Source of the DNA: Winogradskyella algicola
GTDB taxonomy: Bacteria > Bacteroidota > Bacteroidia > Flavobacteriales > Flavobacteriaceae
Length of the DNA stretch: 64,000 nucleotides
Assembly: GCF_005869935.1 (NCBI RefSeq)
Contig: NZ_SZQF01000008.1
Coordinates: 124,001-188,000, forward strand
Direction: 5' to 3'
Under the pieces are notes generated by a model. That model saw nothing but the letters and a program-made list of their open reading frames with translations, was not told the DNA's origin and did no database searches. Shown here one piece after another: positions 37,148-45,932 of the stretch. Position 1 is the first letter of the stretch; each line of letters starts with the position of its first letter. The position numbers and the translations under genes were made by a program.

Positions 37148-37681
37148 TTGAAACAGTTAATATATTTCATAGCAGATATTAAAAGAGCAATCGGAAGAAA
37201 AAAACTTCGGATTTTTACTGTTCTTTTTACCAGATCATTTTGGGGACTTTTTAACTATCGTTTAGAACGTAGTTGCTATGGTTTGTTTGGTCGTTTATAT
37301 CCTGTTATCAGAATAGTCTATCTTCCTTTTTCATTTTTATTTCAAATAATATCCAATGTAGATATACATTATAAAGCTGATATAAAAGGTGGTCTGTTAA
37401 TTCATCATCCTGCTTTAGGTATTGTAATTAATGGTGTGTGTGTTATTGGCGCTAACTTAACGATGACAGGTGGCAATGTACTAGGTGTAAATAAGTCTTG
37501 TAACAAAGGAGATTTTATAATTGGTGATAATTGTAATATTGGAGCCAATGCAACTGTAATAGGACCTTTAAAACTGGGTGATGAAATTAGAGTTGGTGCA
37601 AATGCATGTGTTGTAAATTCCTATATCGATTCTAGAATTGTACTTGTTGGCATACCTGCAAAACCTTTAGAAAATGTTTGA
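37148..37681 (+). CDS. Serine O-acetyltransferase-like hexapeptide-repeat transferase
   Basis: 177 residues. The C-terminal half is a left-handed beta-helix with hexapeptide repeats (VVIGANLTMTGGNVLG, IGDNCNIGANATVIGP, IRVGANACVVNS) and GGLLIHHPALGIVINGVCVIG, where the catalytic His lies. The N-terminal part has a short hydrophobic segment (LYPVIRIVYLPFSFLFQII). In polysaccharide loci such SAT-like proteins acetylate sugars. The start is TTG. The last 8 nt overlap the next gene. Confidence 0.82.
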   Translation: MKQLIYFIADIKRAIGRKKLRIFTVLFTRSFWGLFNYRLERSCYGLFGRLYPVIRIVYLPFSFLFQIISNVDIHYKADIKGGLLIHHPALGIVINGVCVIGANLTMTGGNVLGVNKSCNKGDFIIGDNCNIGANATVIGPLKLGDEIRVGANACVVNSYIDSRIVLVGIPAKPLENV

Positions 37682-38996
37682 GTTTCTTAAGTACATACAG
37701 CCTACACATTACTTTGCATTGCCTTCAAAAACAGCATATGTTTTTCCTAAATATACAAAATTGCCTGTTGAAGTAAAAAATCAGTTACAATCTGATGAAA
37801 ACTATACTTCAGAAAATGCAAAGTTATACGATTTATCTTGGCAAGCGCTACAGTTGGGTTATATAGGTAAAGCTGAAACCTACAGTAGCTTTGAGAATAT
37901 TTCTGTAAATGATAATTATTATTTTTTAAGAAAGTATTTTAGTGCATTCTGGAGTGTTTATGTTTTAATGATTAGAGTATTGAGTTTTAAAAATCCAATA
38001 AAGGAGTTTAAAGGATTTTATAAAAGTAAAAACATTAAGCGTACTCAATACCTTAAGAAACCTATTTCTTATGATGATTGGGATACTTTTGAGTCTTCTT
38101 TAATTGAGAATAACCCCAAGGTTAGCGTCATAATCCCAACACTAAATAGATACAAGTATTTACATGATGTTTTAAAGGATTTAGAGCAACAGATTTACTC
38201 TAACTTTGAAGTAATTGTAATAGATCAATCAGACGTATTTAAAGCCTCTTTCTACGATACTTATGATTTAGATATTACTGTAGAATACCAACAAGAAAAG
38301 GCACTTTGATTAGCACGAAATAGAGCGATTCAATTAAGTAAGGGTGATTTTATTTTATTGTTTGACGATGATAGCAGAGTAGAACCTAATTGGATTTCTA
38401 ACCATTTAAAATGTATCGATTTTTTTAATGCAGACATATCATCTGGTGTTTCGTTGTCCGTTGTTGGGGATAAAATCCCAGAGAACTATTCATTTTTTAG
38501 ACGGTCAGATCAATTAGATACGGGAAATGTTCTCGTAAAAAAGGAAGTTTTTAAAGACATAGGACTTTTTGATAGACAATTTGAAAAACAGCGAATGGGA
38601 GACGGTGAATTTGGCTTAAGAGCTCATAAAAATGGGTTTCTAAATGTTTCTAATCCTTACGCTAAACGAGTACACTTAAAAGTAGGCTCTGGTGGATTGA
38701 GAGAAATGGGAAGTTGGGATGCCTTTAGGCCAAGAAACGTTTTCGCACCAAGACCAATTCCAAGTGTTTTGTACTTGTATCGCAAATACTATGGTAACAA
38801 TAGAGCAAAATTAGAGTTGATGAGGACTGTGCCTTCTTCTGTAATGCCCTATAAATTTAAGGGAAATAAAGCACTTAAGGTTGTTGGTGTATTCTTTTCA
38901 ATTTTAATTTTACCACTGATTTTGTTTCAGGTTTTAAAATCTTGGAGACTGGCTTCTGTTAAACTTAATCAAGGTTCAAAAATAGAGCAGTTATAG
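37674..38996 (+). pseudogene. Glycosyltransferase family 2, interrupted by in-frame TGA
   Basis: A 440-codon frame starting at ATG 37674. The first part (211 codons) reaches the GT2 nucleotide site VSVIIPTLNRYKYLHDVLKDL and breaks at TGA 38307-38309, after QQEKAL. The next codon continues in the same frame with LARNRAIQLSKGDFILLFDDDSRVEP, including the catalytic D-D-D, and a further full domain ending in a TM helix. GT2 enzymes have an ordinary residue at this place, so a point nonsense mutation, a sequencing error or readthrough is likely. A second product from an internal TTG at 38358 is possible but would lack the donor site. Confidence 0.85.
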
Positions 38997-38998
38997 TA

Positions 38999-40078
38999 AT
39001 GAGAATTGTTCAGGTAATAGATCGGTTAGAGGTTGGTGGGGCAGAGCGTGTCCTAGTAGACCTTACAAACTTATTACACGAAAGTGAATATAATGTTAGT
39101 GTAATTTGTCTTTTACAAGAAGGACAGCTGGACGCTCAGTTAGCTTCTGAAATACCAATAACTTACATAAGAAGGAAGCATAAATTTAATCCTATTTACC
39201 TCTTTAAGCTTTACAAAGAACTAGTAAAGTACGATATTATTCATATTCATTTAAGGCAAGTCTTAAGGTATGTGTCGCTACTCTTTTATTTTACTAGATT
39301 GAATAATAATAAGGTTATCATTTTTCACGATCACTTTGGGAAAATTGCTCAAAACAAATCTATTAGTTATAGTCTAAAGCTAGCTATTAAGAAATGCACT
39401 GCCTACATAGGTGTTAGTAGAGAGCTTGTGTCTTGGGCAAAAGAAACAAGGTTAAATGCTAACATTTATAAATTAGCTAATGTTATAAGAAAGAAGGAAA
39501 CTAGAGTAAATAGCCTAAGAAGTCATAATGACAATATAGAAGTTGTAGCGGTTGGTAATTTTAGACCTCAAAAAAATTATGAGTATTTGTTAGATGTTAT
39601 AAAAGATAGTCCAAGTAATTATAATTTTACAATCTATGGACAATCTGTTGATAATGCCTATTTTGAGAAGATTAAAGCACAGATTGAAAAATTCAATATC
39701 GTTGATAAAGTAACTATTATTACCGATTGTAAAGACATTAAAACCCAATTGCATAAGTACGATATAGGTATACACACCGCAAAATCTGAGACAGGTCCTT
39801 TGGTTGCGATAGAATATTTAAGTGAAAATTTGCCTTTTATAGCGTATAATACAGGTGAAGTTGCTGATAAGATAAAATTTGATTTTCAAGAATTTATTCA
39901 AAACGATTTCGAGGTAACCAATTGGTTAAAACAAATGGATAATCTTGTCAAAACTAAAAAGGAAATGGAAATTAAAATAGAATTGTTTTACAATCAAAAT
40001 TTCTCTGAAGAATCTTACCTCAAATCCTGTATTTCTATTTATCAGGAATTGTTAAACCCAACCAAAAAACACAGTTAA
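38999..40078 (+). CDS. Glycosyltransferase family 4
   Basis: 359 residues, GT-B fold. The N-terminus MRIVQVIDRLEVGGAERVLVDLTNLL has the GGAE acceptor loop. The donor domain has VVAVGNFRPQKNYEYLLDVI and GIHTAKSETGPLVAIEYLSENLPFIAY, where the usual E-x7-E is E-x6-E like. ATG start 2 nt after the interrupted GT2 gene. Sugar specificity unknown. Confidence 0.84.
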   Translation: MRIVQVIDRLEVGGAERVLVDLTNLLHESEYNVSVICLLQEGQLDAQLASEIPITYIRRKHKFNPIYLFKLYKELVKYDIIHIHLRQVLRYVSLLFYFTRLNNNKVIIFHDHFGKIAQNKSISYSLKLAIKKCTAYIGVSRELVSWAKETRLNANIYKLANVIRKKETRVNSLRSHNDNIEVVAVGNFRPQKNYEYLLDVIKDSPSNYNFTIYGQSVDNAYFEKIKAQIEKFNIVDKVTIITDCKDIKTQLHKYDIGIHTAKSETGPLVAIEYLSENLPFIAYNTGEVADKIKFDFQEFIQNDFEVTNWLKQMDNLVKTKKEMEIKIELFYNQNFSEESYLKSCISIYQELLNPTKKHS

Positions 40079-41206
40079 TTGAAACTTGCAATTATATCAC
40101 ATACCGAGCATTATAAATTATCAGATGGGACTATAGTTGGTTGGGGACCAACTATAACTGAAATCAATTTTTTAGCTCAGATTTTTGATGAAATATATCA
40201 TATTGCTATGTTTCATAATGCCGAGGCACCAGAGAGCTCGTTACCATATACAAGTAATAAAATAAAATTTATACCTATTGATCCCTCAGGCGGTCATTCG
40301 TTATTAGATAAAATTAAAGTAGCCTTATCTGCGCCAAAAGTTATAAGGACAGTCAATTCAATTTTAAAAAAGACAGACTGTTTTCAATTACGAGCTCCTA
40401 CGGGAATAGGTGTTTTTTTAATTCCTTATCTCACAATTTTTTCAAAAAAAAAGGGATGGTATAAATATGCAGGTAACTGGAATCAAAAATCTCCGCCATT
40501 GGGTTATGCTTTACAACGGTTTATGTTAAAACATCAAAATCGTAAAGTCACTATAAACGGTAGTTGGCCCAATCAAAATGAGCATTGCTTAAGTTTTGAA
40601 AACCCATGTCTTACAGAGAACGATTTAGAAAATGGTATAAGAGTAAGATCAAATAAAAGGAAAGAAGGACTAGTCAATTTTTGTTATGCTGGTAGGTTAG
40701 AGCGACAAAAAGGGGTAGAACGTATTATCAGAGCTTTTAATAATTTAGATGAAGAAATGTCTGATAGAGTGGGTACTGTACACTTGGTTGGTAATGGTTC
40801 TGAGGTAGAATATTTTAAAAACCTTAGTGATGATAGCAAAATTAATTTTGTTTTTCATGGCTTTTTACCGACGGACAAATTATTTCAAATTTATGAAAGC
40901 TCACATTTTTTTATAATGCCAACTACAGCATCAGAAGGTTTTCCTAAAGTTATAGCAGAGGCTATGAATTTTGGCTGTCTCCCAATAGTCTCAAATATAT
41001 CTTCTATAGGACAGTATGTCAAAGATGGTAAAAATGGATTTTTAATTTCACCTGTTAATGAAGGTAATGTTATTAAAGTCATTTCTAAAGCTCTTCTAAT
41101 GCCGTCTGGTAATTTCAGATTATTTGTTATTGAAAACGAAGAAATAGTAAGAAAATTCTCATACATGTATTATGTTGAGCGAATAAAATTGTTATTAAGC
41201 GAATAA
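40079..41206 (+). CDS. Glycosyltransferase family 4
   Basis: 375 residues. N-terminus KLAIISHTEHYKLSDGTIVGWGPTITEINFL; donor domain FCYAGRLERQKGVERIIRAF and MPTTASEGFPKVIAEAMNFGCLPIVSN, then QYVKDGKNGFLISP. The start is TTG directly after the preceding stop. It ends the first block of the locus: 129 nt without genes follow. Sugar specificity unknown. Confidence 0.86.
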   Translation: MKLAIISHTEHYKLSDGTIVGWGPTITEINFLAQIFDEIYHIAMFHNAEAPESSLPYTSNKIKFIPIDPSGGHSLLDKIKVALSAPKVIRTVNSILKKTDCFQLRAPTGIGVFLIPYLTIFSKKKGWYKYAGNWNQKSPPLGYALQRFMLKHQNRKVTINGSWPNQNEHCLSFENPCLTENDLENGIRVRSNKRKEGLVNFCYAGRLERQKGVERIIRAFNNLDEEMSDRVGTVHLVGNGSEVEYFKNLSDDSKINFVFHGFLPTDKLFQIYESSHFFIMPTTASEGFPKVIAEAMNFGCLPIVSNISSIGQYVKDGKNGFLISPVNEGNVIKVISKALLMPSGNFRLFVIENEEIVRKFSYMYYVERIKLLLSE

Positions 41207-41252
41207 TAGTTCATTTGCCTTAGTGAAGAGTTAATTCATTGACTGACAATAT

Positions 41253-41260
41253 TATATTTG
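41253..41260 (+). promoter_or_regulatory. Candidate internal -7 box TATATTTG
   Basis: TATATTTG fits TAnnTTTG and lies 75 nt before the transglutaminase-like gene, in the largest gap within the locus. No good -33 TTTG is seen at the expected spacing. It could start a separate transcript for the last four genes. Confidence 0.35.
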
Positions 41261-41335
41261 TTTAAAATTAGAGAGCCCTACCTTGATAATTTATGATATT
41301 GTGTAGTTAATATTAATAAATTCAATTTCTTTATT

Positions 41336-42145
41336 TTGGCATTAAAAAAAATTTCTTGGGCACTCCGCAGACATCCACTGCTATATTATACCAGATTTTG
41401 GCTACTTTCCAAAAACTCAACAATAAATAGGCTTGAAAAAGAATGTTATAATAGTGAGAATACAAAAGGTGTAATACCCAGTTTTTTTTACGAGATTAAT
41501 GAGAAGATTTTTGAACACGAAAAACCAGACTCTGATTTAGATAAGGCAATTTATATTGCTTTGTGGCTTAGAAAACATATTAAAGGCGGTAAGGGGCTTA
41601 GCCTCGCATCCGACGTAGCTTTAAGAGCTATGATAAACGGAAATGGTGGGGTTTGTAGTGATATGTCTCAGATTTTCAATAATTTTTGTGTAATTAATGA
41701 TATTAGGGTAAGAGAATGGGGAATTACAATAATGCCTTTCGATAAAAAGTATGGCGGACATGCTACCAACGAGATTTTTTCTAAAGAAATTGGAAAATGG
41801 ATTTTGATAGATGTTTCTAAATGTATTCTATTCTATTATAATAATAAACATGAACCGCTTTCACTGTTTGAAGTCTTTACATCAAATCTTTCTCACAAGT
41901 ATTATTCATTTCATAAAAAAATTGAAAGCGATACTCAAATAAAAAATTATTATTACAACAAAAGAGCAACTCCTTTTTTAATTAGTAAGTACAAAAATTC
42001 CGTTTACGATAAATATTTAAGAAAAAATAATTCTAAATATCCAATCTTCTTTGTTCATTTTTATATATACTTGATAGGTAAAAGTTATCAATATAAATTT
42101 CCTCTAAGAGATTATAGAAGAATGTTTAAATCAAGCTTTTCTTAG
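41336..42145 (+). CDS. Transglutaminase-like (cysteine protease fold) protein
   Basis: 269 residues. The catalytic triad is visible: Cys107 in GGVCSDMSQIF, His142 in GGHATNEI and Asp159 in WILIDVSK, in the order of the transglutaminase-like superfamily. There is no signal peptide, so it acts in the cytoplasm or is membrane associated. Members near exopolysaccharide genes are known but their reactions are not established. The start is TTG, and the next gene is the Wzy-like protein, so they probably work together. Confidence 0.75.
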   Translation: MALKKISWALRRHPLLYYTRFWLLSKNSTINRLEKECYNSENTKGVIPSFFYEINEKIFEHEKPDSDLDKAIYIALWLRKHIKGGKGLSLASDVALRAMINGNGGVCSDMSQIFNNFCVINDIRVREWGITIMPFDKKYGGHATNEIFSKEIGKWILIDVSKCILFYYNNKHEPLSLFEVFTSNLSHKYYSFHKKIESDTQIKNYYYNKRATPFLISKYKNSVYDKYLRKNNSKYPIFFVHFYIYLIGKSYQYKFPLRDYRRMFKSSFS

Positions 42146-42167
42146 CTTAAACAATTATGAATAAATT

Positions 42168-43520
42168 TTGAACGACGATAGTAAATATATTTCTCTAATT
42201 CTAGTTCATGTTTTAATAGGCTTTCTTATTTATGCTTTTAAGCCATTATCAAAATTTTATTTTTTTATAGCAGTAATTTTTTTTGCTGGGAATATTATTG
42301 TAGCACCAAAGTCAAAAAAAACCATAGCGGTTATGACTGCTTGTGCCTACTTTGTTGGTGCTGAGGTATTATTTAGAATGACTAAAGGAAGTATAGCGTA
42401 TGAAGCATCTAAATATCTTGTTATACTTTTTGTTTTGCTAGGTATGTTTTTTAAGGGAATTTCAGGTAGAGGCTACCCTTATTTTATCTATTTAATTTTA
42501 TTGGTACCTTCAATTATTATTGCATCATTAGATTTAGATGTTGATGCCAACTTTAGAACCAATTTGGCTTTTGTGCTGAGTGGTCCTGTATGTTTAGGTC
42601 TTGGGTCATTATTCTTTTTGGATAGAAAGGTTAAGCACAAAGATATAATCGAGATGCTGGCTTATTTGTCTATGCCCATAATTACCATGGCAATTTATCT
42701 TATGGTTTTTAATCCTTCAATTAAAGATACGATTAAAAATACAGCTTCAAACTATGTGTCTTCGGGAGGTTTTGGGCCAAATCAAGTTTCAACAATACTT
42801 GGGCTAGGAGTATTTACTTTTACTGTAAGGTTGCTAATAAAGTCGCCTACAATTTTTCTTAAATTATTCAATTCATTTTTTTTAGTTTTAATAGCCTACA
42901 GGGCTATAATTACCTTTAGTAGAGGTGGTGTAGTTGCCGCCATAATTACAATTATAGCGTTTCTCGTTATTTTTTATGCAAAAGCATTACCAAAAGTTAA
43001 AACTAAAATAATTAGTTCGGTAATAGTATTGATAATTACAATGATTGTTTCTTGGTTTATAAGCTCTTCTACTACTATGGGTTTAATTGATAAGCGATAT
43101 ACAAACAGAGATTCTTTAGGTAGAGAAAAACAGGATTTAACAACAGGAAGAGCAGAATTAGTATTCAATGAATTGGAAGGTTTTATTGAAAACCCCTTTT
43201 TAGGTATTGGTGCTAGTAATACAAAATATCATAGAGAGGGCAGATCTGTTGTTACCCACAATGAGCTTACAAGATTGTTGTCCGAACACGGTATTTTAGG
43301 TGTTTTTATTTTGCTAATATTAATTTTTACTCCTTTATCCTATCGAAGTACAAATAGAAAAAACATCTTTTTCTATGCTTTTTTAGCTTTTTGGTTTGCC
43401 ACAATTAATCATTCAGCTATGCGAATTGCAGCGCCGGCTTTTTTTTATGCATTAGCATTATTAGATATAGAATATGAAAAACGTCCTATACGTAGGAAAC
43501 GCATTGTCGCAAAGGAGTAA
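42168..43520 (+). CDS. O-antigen polymerase/ligase-like membrane protein (Wzy/WaaL type)
   Basis: 450 residues with about eleven membrane segments. The large periplasmic loop carries GRAELVFNELEGFIENPFLGIG and THNELTRLLSEHGILGVFIL, the usual Wzy_C/WaaL signature region. Such enzymes polymerise lipid-linked repeat units or ligate glycan to a lipid. The start is TTG, because the ATG at 42157 reads only three codons before a stop. The last 47 nt overlap the next gene. No Wzx flippase is found beside it. Confidence 0.82.
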   Translation: MNDDSKYISLILVHVLIGFLIYAFKPLSKFYFFIAVIFFAGNIIVAPKSKKTIAVMTACAYFVGAEVLFRMTKGSIAYEASKYLVILFVLLGMFFKGISGRGYPYFIYLILLVPSIIIASLDLDVDANFRTNLAFVLSGPVCLGLGSLFFLDRKVKHKDIIEMLAYLSMPIITMAIYLMVFNPSIKDTIKNTASNYVSSGGFGPNQVSTILGLGVFTFTVRLLIKSPTIFLKLFNSFFLVLIAYRAIITFSRGGVVAAIITIIAFLVIFYAKALPKVKTKIISSVIVLIITMIVSWFISSSTTMGLIDKRYTNRDSLGREKQDLTTGRAELVFNELEGFIENPFLGIGASNTKYHREGRSVVTHNELTRLLSEHGILGVFILLILIFTPLSYRSTNRKNIFFYAFLAFWFATINHSAMRIAAPAFFYALALLDIEYEKRPIRRKRIVAKE

Positions 43521-44481
43521 GAATTTAACTTCTGTTGAAATTTTAAGTGTTAGGTTAAAACAGTTCAGCAAAGTGAAAATTGCATCTAGTAAGCAAAATA
43601 AGTTGTTACGAATACTAGATATGGTGTTGTTGCTACTAAAAAACGTAAGCAACACAGATTATGTGCTTATTGACACCTACAGTACCGTAAATTTTTACTA
43701 CGCACTTATAGTCAGTCAGATTTCCAGAATGTTAAGGATAAATTATATCCCAATTCTGCATGGTGGTAATCTAGAGAAGCGGTTGATACAAAATCCAAGG
43801 ATGAGTAAGATGATTTTTAACAATGCATATAGGTTGGTCTCACCCTCACATTTCTTAAAAGAGACATTTAAAAACTATGGATACCAGAATGTAGAATATA
43901 TACCAAATACTATTGAAATAGGTGATTTCGAGTTTTTAAACAGAGATGTGGACATTATAAAATTATTTTGGTTAAGATCTTTTTCTAAAATTTATAATCC
44001 AACGTTAGCTGTTTTAATATTAGATAGTCTTATCAAAAAAGGATATAATACAGAATTATGTATGGTTGGTCCAGATAATGATGGTAGCTTAAAGGAAGTC
44101 AAAAAATTGGTTAAACAGTTAGACCTTAATGTGAGGTTTACAGGTAAGCTATCAAAAAAAGAATGGATTGAGCTCTCTAAAGACTACAATGTTTTTATTA
44201 ATACAACAGATTTTGATAATACACCAGTTAGTGTTATTGAAGCAATGGCATTAGGCTTACCAATTGTATCAACTGACGTGGGCGGTTTACCTTATTTAAT
44301 TTCTCATAATGAAGATGGCCTTTTAGTACCTCCAAATGATGTAGATGCAATGTTAAATGCTATTATAAAACTAAAAGAAGACCAAAACCTTAAAAATAAA
44401 TTAGTGATTAACGCACGTAAAAAAGTAGAAAAGTTCGATTGGAAACAAGTAAAAGTAAAATGGGAAACCCTTTTGTCTTAA
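43474..44481 (+). CDS. Glycosyltransferase family 4
   Basis: 335 residues. It begins inside the Wzy-like gene (47-nt overlap, different frame) at an ATG giving MKNVLYVGNALSQRSKN, a good family N-terminus with an acceptor loop. The donor domain has LFWLRSFSKIYNPTLAV, INTTDFDNTPVSVIEAMALGLPIVSTDVGG and LLVPPNDVDAM. It is the last of ten glycosyltransferases in the locus. Sugar specificity unknown. Confidence 0.86.
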   Translation: MKNVLYVGNALSQRSKNLTSVEILSVRLKQFSKVKIASSKQNKLLRILDMVLLLLKNVSNTDYVLIDTYSTVNFYYALIVSQISRMLRINYIPILHGGNLEKRLIQNPRMSKMIFNNAYRLVSPSHFLKETFKNYGYQNVEYIPNTIEIGDFEFLNRDVDIIKLFWLRSFSKIYNPTLAVLILDSLIKKGYNTELCMVGPDNDGSLKEVKKLVKQLDLNVRFTGKLSKKEWIELSKDYNVFINTTDFDNTPVSVIEAMALGLPIVSTDVGGLPYLISHNEDGLLVPPNDVDAMLNAIIKLKEDQNLKNKLVINARKKVEKFDWKQVKVKWETLLS

Positions 44482-44535
44482 TGAGAAGATAAAAATCAAT
44501 TGATGTTACTATATTTACGGCGTAGCTAACCAACT

Positions 44536-45930
44536 ATGACACACAAAAAAGGCATCCACTTTGAGGTATCAGAACGAAAGATTCTATTACGAATCATGGA
44601 CTTGGTTATGGTGTTTTTGGCCGTTTATTTTCTAAACCTGTATCCAAAGTTCGAATATCTGCGTTTCGATGGTGAGAATATAGTCTCCCTAATTTTGCTT
44701 GCGATGTATATTTTAATTTTCGGTACTATTTTCGAAATCTATGATTTACAGAAAGCCAGTAAGTTAGACTCAACGTTTAGGAATATTGTAATTACAACAT
44801 CTACCGTTGTGTTATTTTATCTATTAACACCTTTCTTATCGCCTTACTTACCTGAAGAGCGTATACAGATTGTATATTTTTATGTAGCCATAATTGTATC
44901 AATTTTACTTTGGCGTTTAGTCTATATAAATCTTATAGAATCGCCTAGATTTTACAAGCGCGTACTTTTAGTTGGAGAAATTTCTAATATTGATGGTTTG
45001 GTTAGAGCGCTCAATACTTCAGATCCTAACTATAAAATTGTTGGTTTTATAAATAGTGAAGCATCTACTCCAGAGTCTGTAAAATTTAAGGGACTAAAAG
45101 AGTTTCAAGCCAAAGATTTTTTGAACGTTATCGAGAAAGAAAGAATATCAGAAGTACTGGTGGCTAGTTTTAATTCTGAAGCTATTATCGCTGAGGTCTA
45201 TCACGATCTAATGATGTTATTAGAGCGAGGTTTTAAAATAAGAGAATATACTCAGGTATATGAAGAGTTACTACATAGAGTTCCTATTCAATTTGTAGGT
45301 AAAGATTTCTATAAATACTTTCCTTTTAGTAGAAGTAATGAGAACAAACTTTATATATTTTTCCAAAGAGCTTTTGATATTCTATTAGCAATTATCGGGC
45401 TAACCGTAGGTGCATTAATTTTACCATTAATAGTTTTAGGAAACCTTTTAGGTAATAAAGGGCCATTATTTTACATACAAGAGCGTATTGGGCGAAATGG
45501 AAAACCTTTTCAAATCATCAAACTTAGAACTATGGTGGTAAATGCAGAGAAAGATGGTGTTAAGTGGGCAAAGAAGGATGATAAGCGTATTACCAAGTTT
45601 GGTAAATTTTTAAGAAGGTCGCGGTTAGATGAAATTCCTCAGTTTTATAATGTTTTAAAAGGTGATATGAGCGTTATTGGTCCAAGACCTGAGCGTCCGT
45701 TTTTTGTTAATGAATTAGCGAGAATTATACCGTTTTATGAAACACGACATATCATTAAACCAGGACTAACGGGTTGGGCCCAAGTAAAGACCAGATATGG
45801 CTCTTCAATAGACGATAGTCTAACAAAATTACAATACGATTTGTATTACATAAAACACAGAAGTGTGTTTCTAGACTTTAATATTGCTATAAAAACTCTA
45901 AGTACAATTTTGTATTACAGAGGCCAGTAA
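44536..45930 (+). CDS. Polyprenyl glycosylphosphotransferase (WcaJ/WbaP type)
   Basis: 464 residues. Four N-terminal membrane helices, a CoA_binding_3-like region (VLLVGEISNIDGLVRAL, about 145-255), a fifth re-entrant helix and the C-terminal Bac_transf domain with QERIGRNGKPFQIIKLRT, RLDEIPQFYNVLKGDMSVIGPRPE and KPGLTGWAQV. It transfers a hexose-1-phosphate to undecaprenyl phosphate. This is the full-length counterpart of the short enzyme at 20082. It is the final gene of the locus, facing the next gene convergently with 2 nt between stops. Confidence 0.92.
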   Translation: MTHKKGIHFEVSERKILLRIMDLVMVFLAVYFLNLYPKFEYLRFDGENIVSLILLAMYILIFGTIFEIYDLQKASKLDSTFRNIVITTSTVVLFYLLTPFLSPYLPEERIQIVYFYVAIIVSILLWRLVYINLIESPRFYKRVLLVGEISNIDGLVRALNTSDPNYKIVGFINSEASTPESVKFKGLKEFQAKDFLNVIEKERISEVLVASFNSEAIIAEVYHDLMMLLERGFKIREYTQVYEELLHRVPIQFVGKDFYKYFPFSRSNENKLYIFFQRAFDILLAIIGLTVGALILPLIVLGNLLGNKGPLFYIQERIGRNGKPFQIIKLRTMVVNAEKDGVKWAKKDDKRITKFGKFLRRSRLDEIPQFYNVLKGDMSVIGPRPERPFFVNELARIIPFYETRHIIKPGLTGWAQVKTRYGSSIDDSLTKLQYDLYYIKHRSVFLDFNIAIKTLSTILYYRGQ

Positions 45931-45932
45931 AC

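Noticed and set aside
38307-38309. TGA in the GT2 gene as a selenocysteine codon
   Set aside because: Selenocysteine is not known in GT2 enzymes, no obvious hairpin element follows, and the residue at this place is ordinarily non-catalytic.
16781-45930. Locus as a prophage or integrative element
   Set aside because: No integrase, tRNA-like attachment site or phage genes at either border; all genes fit polysaccharide assembly.
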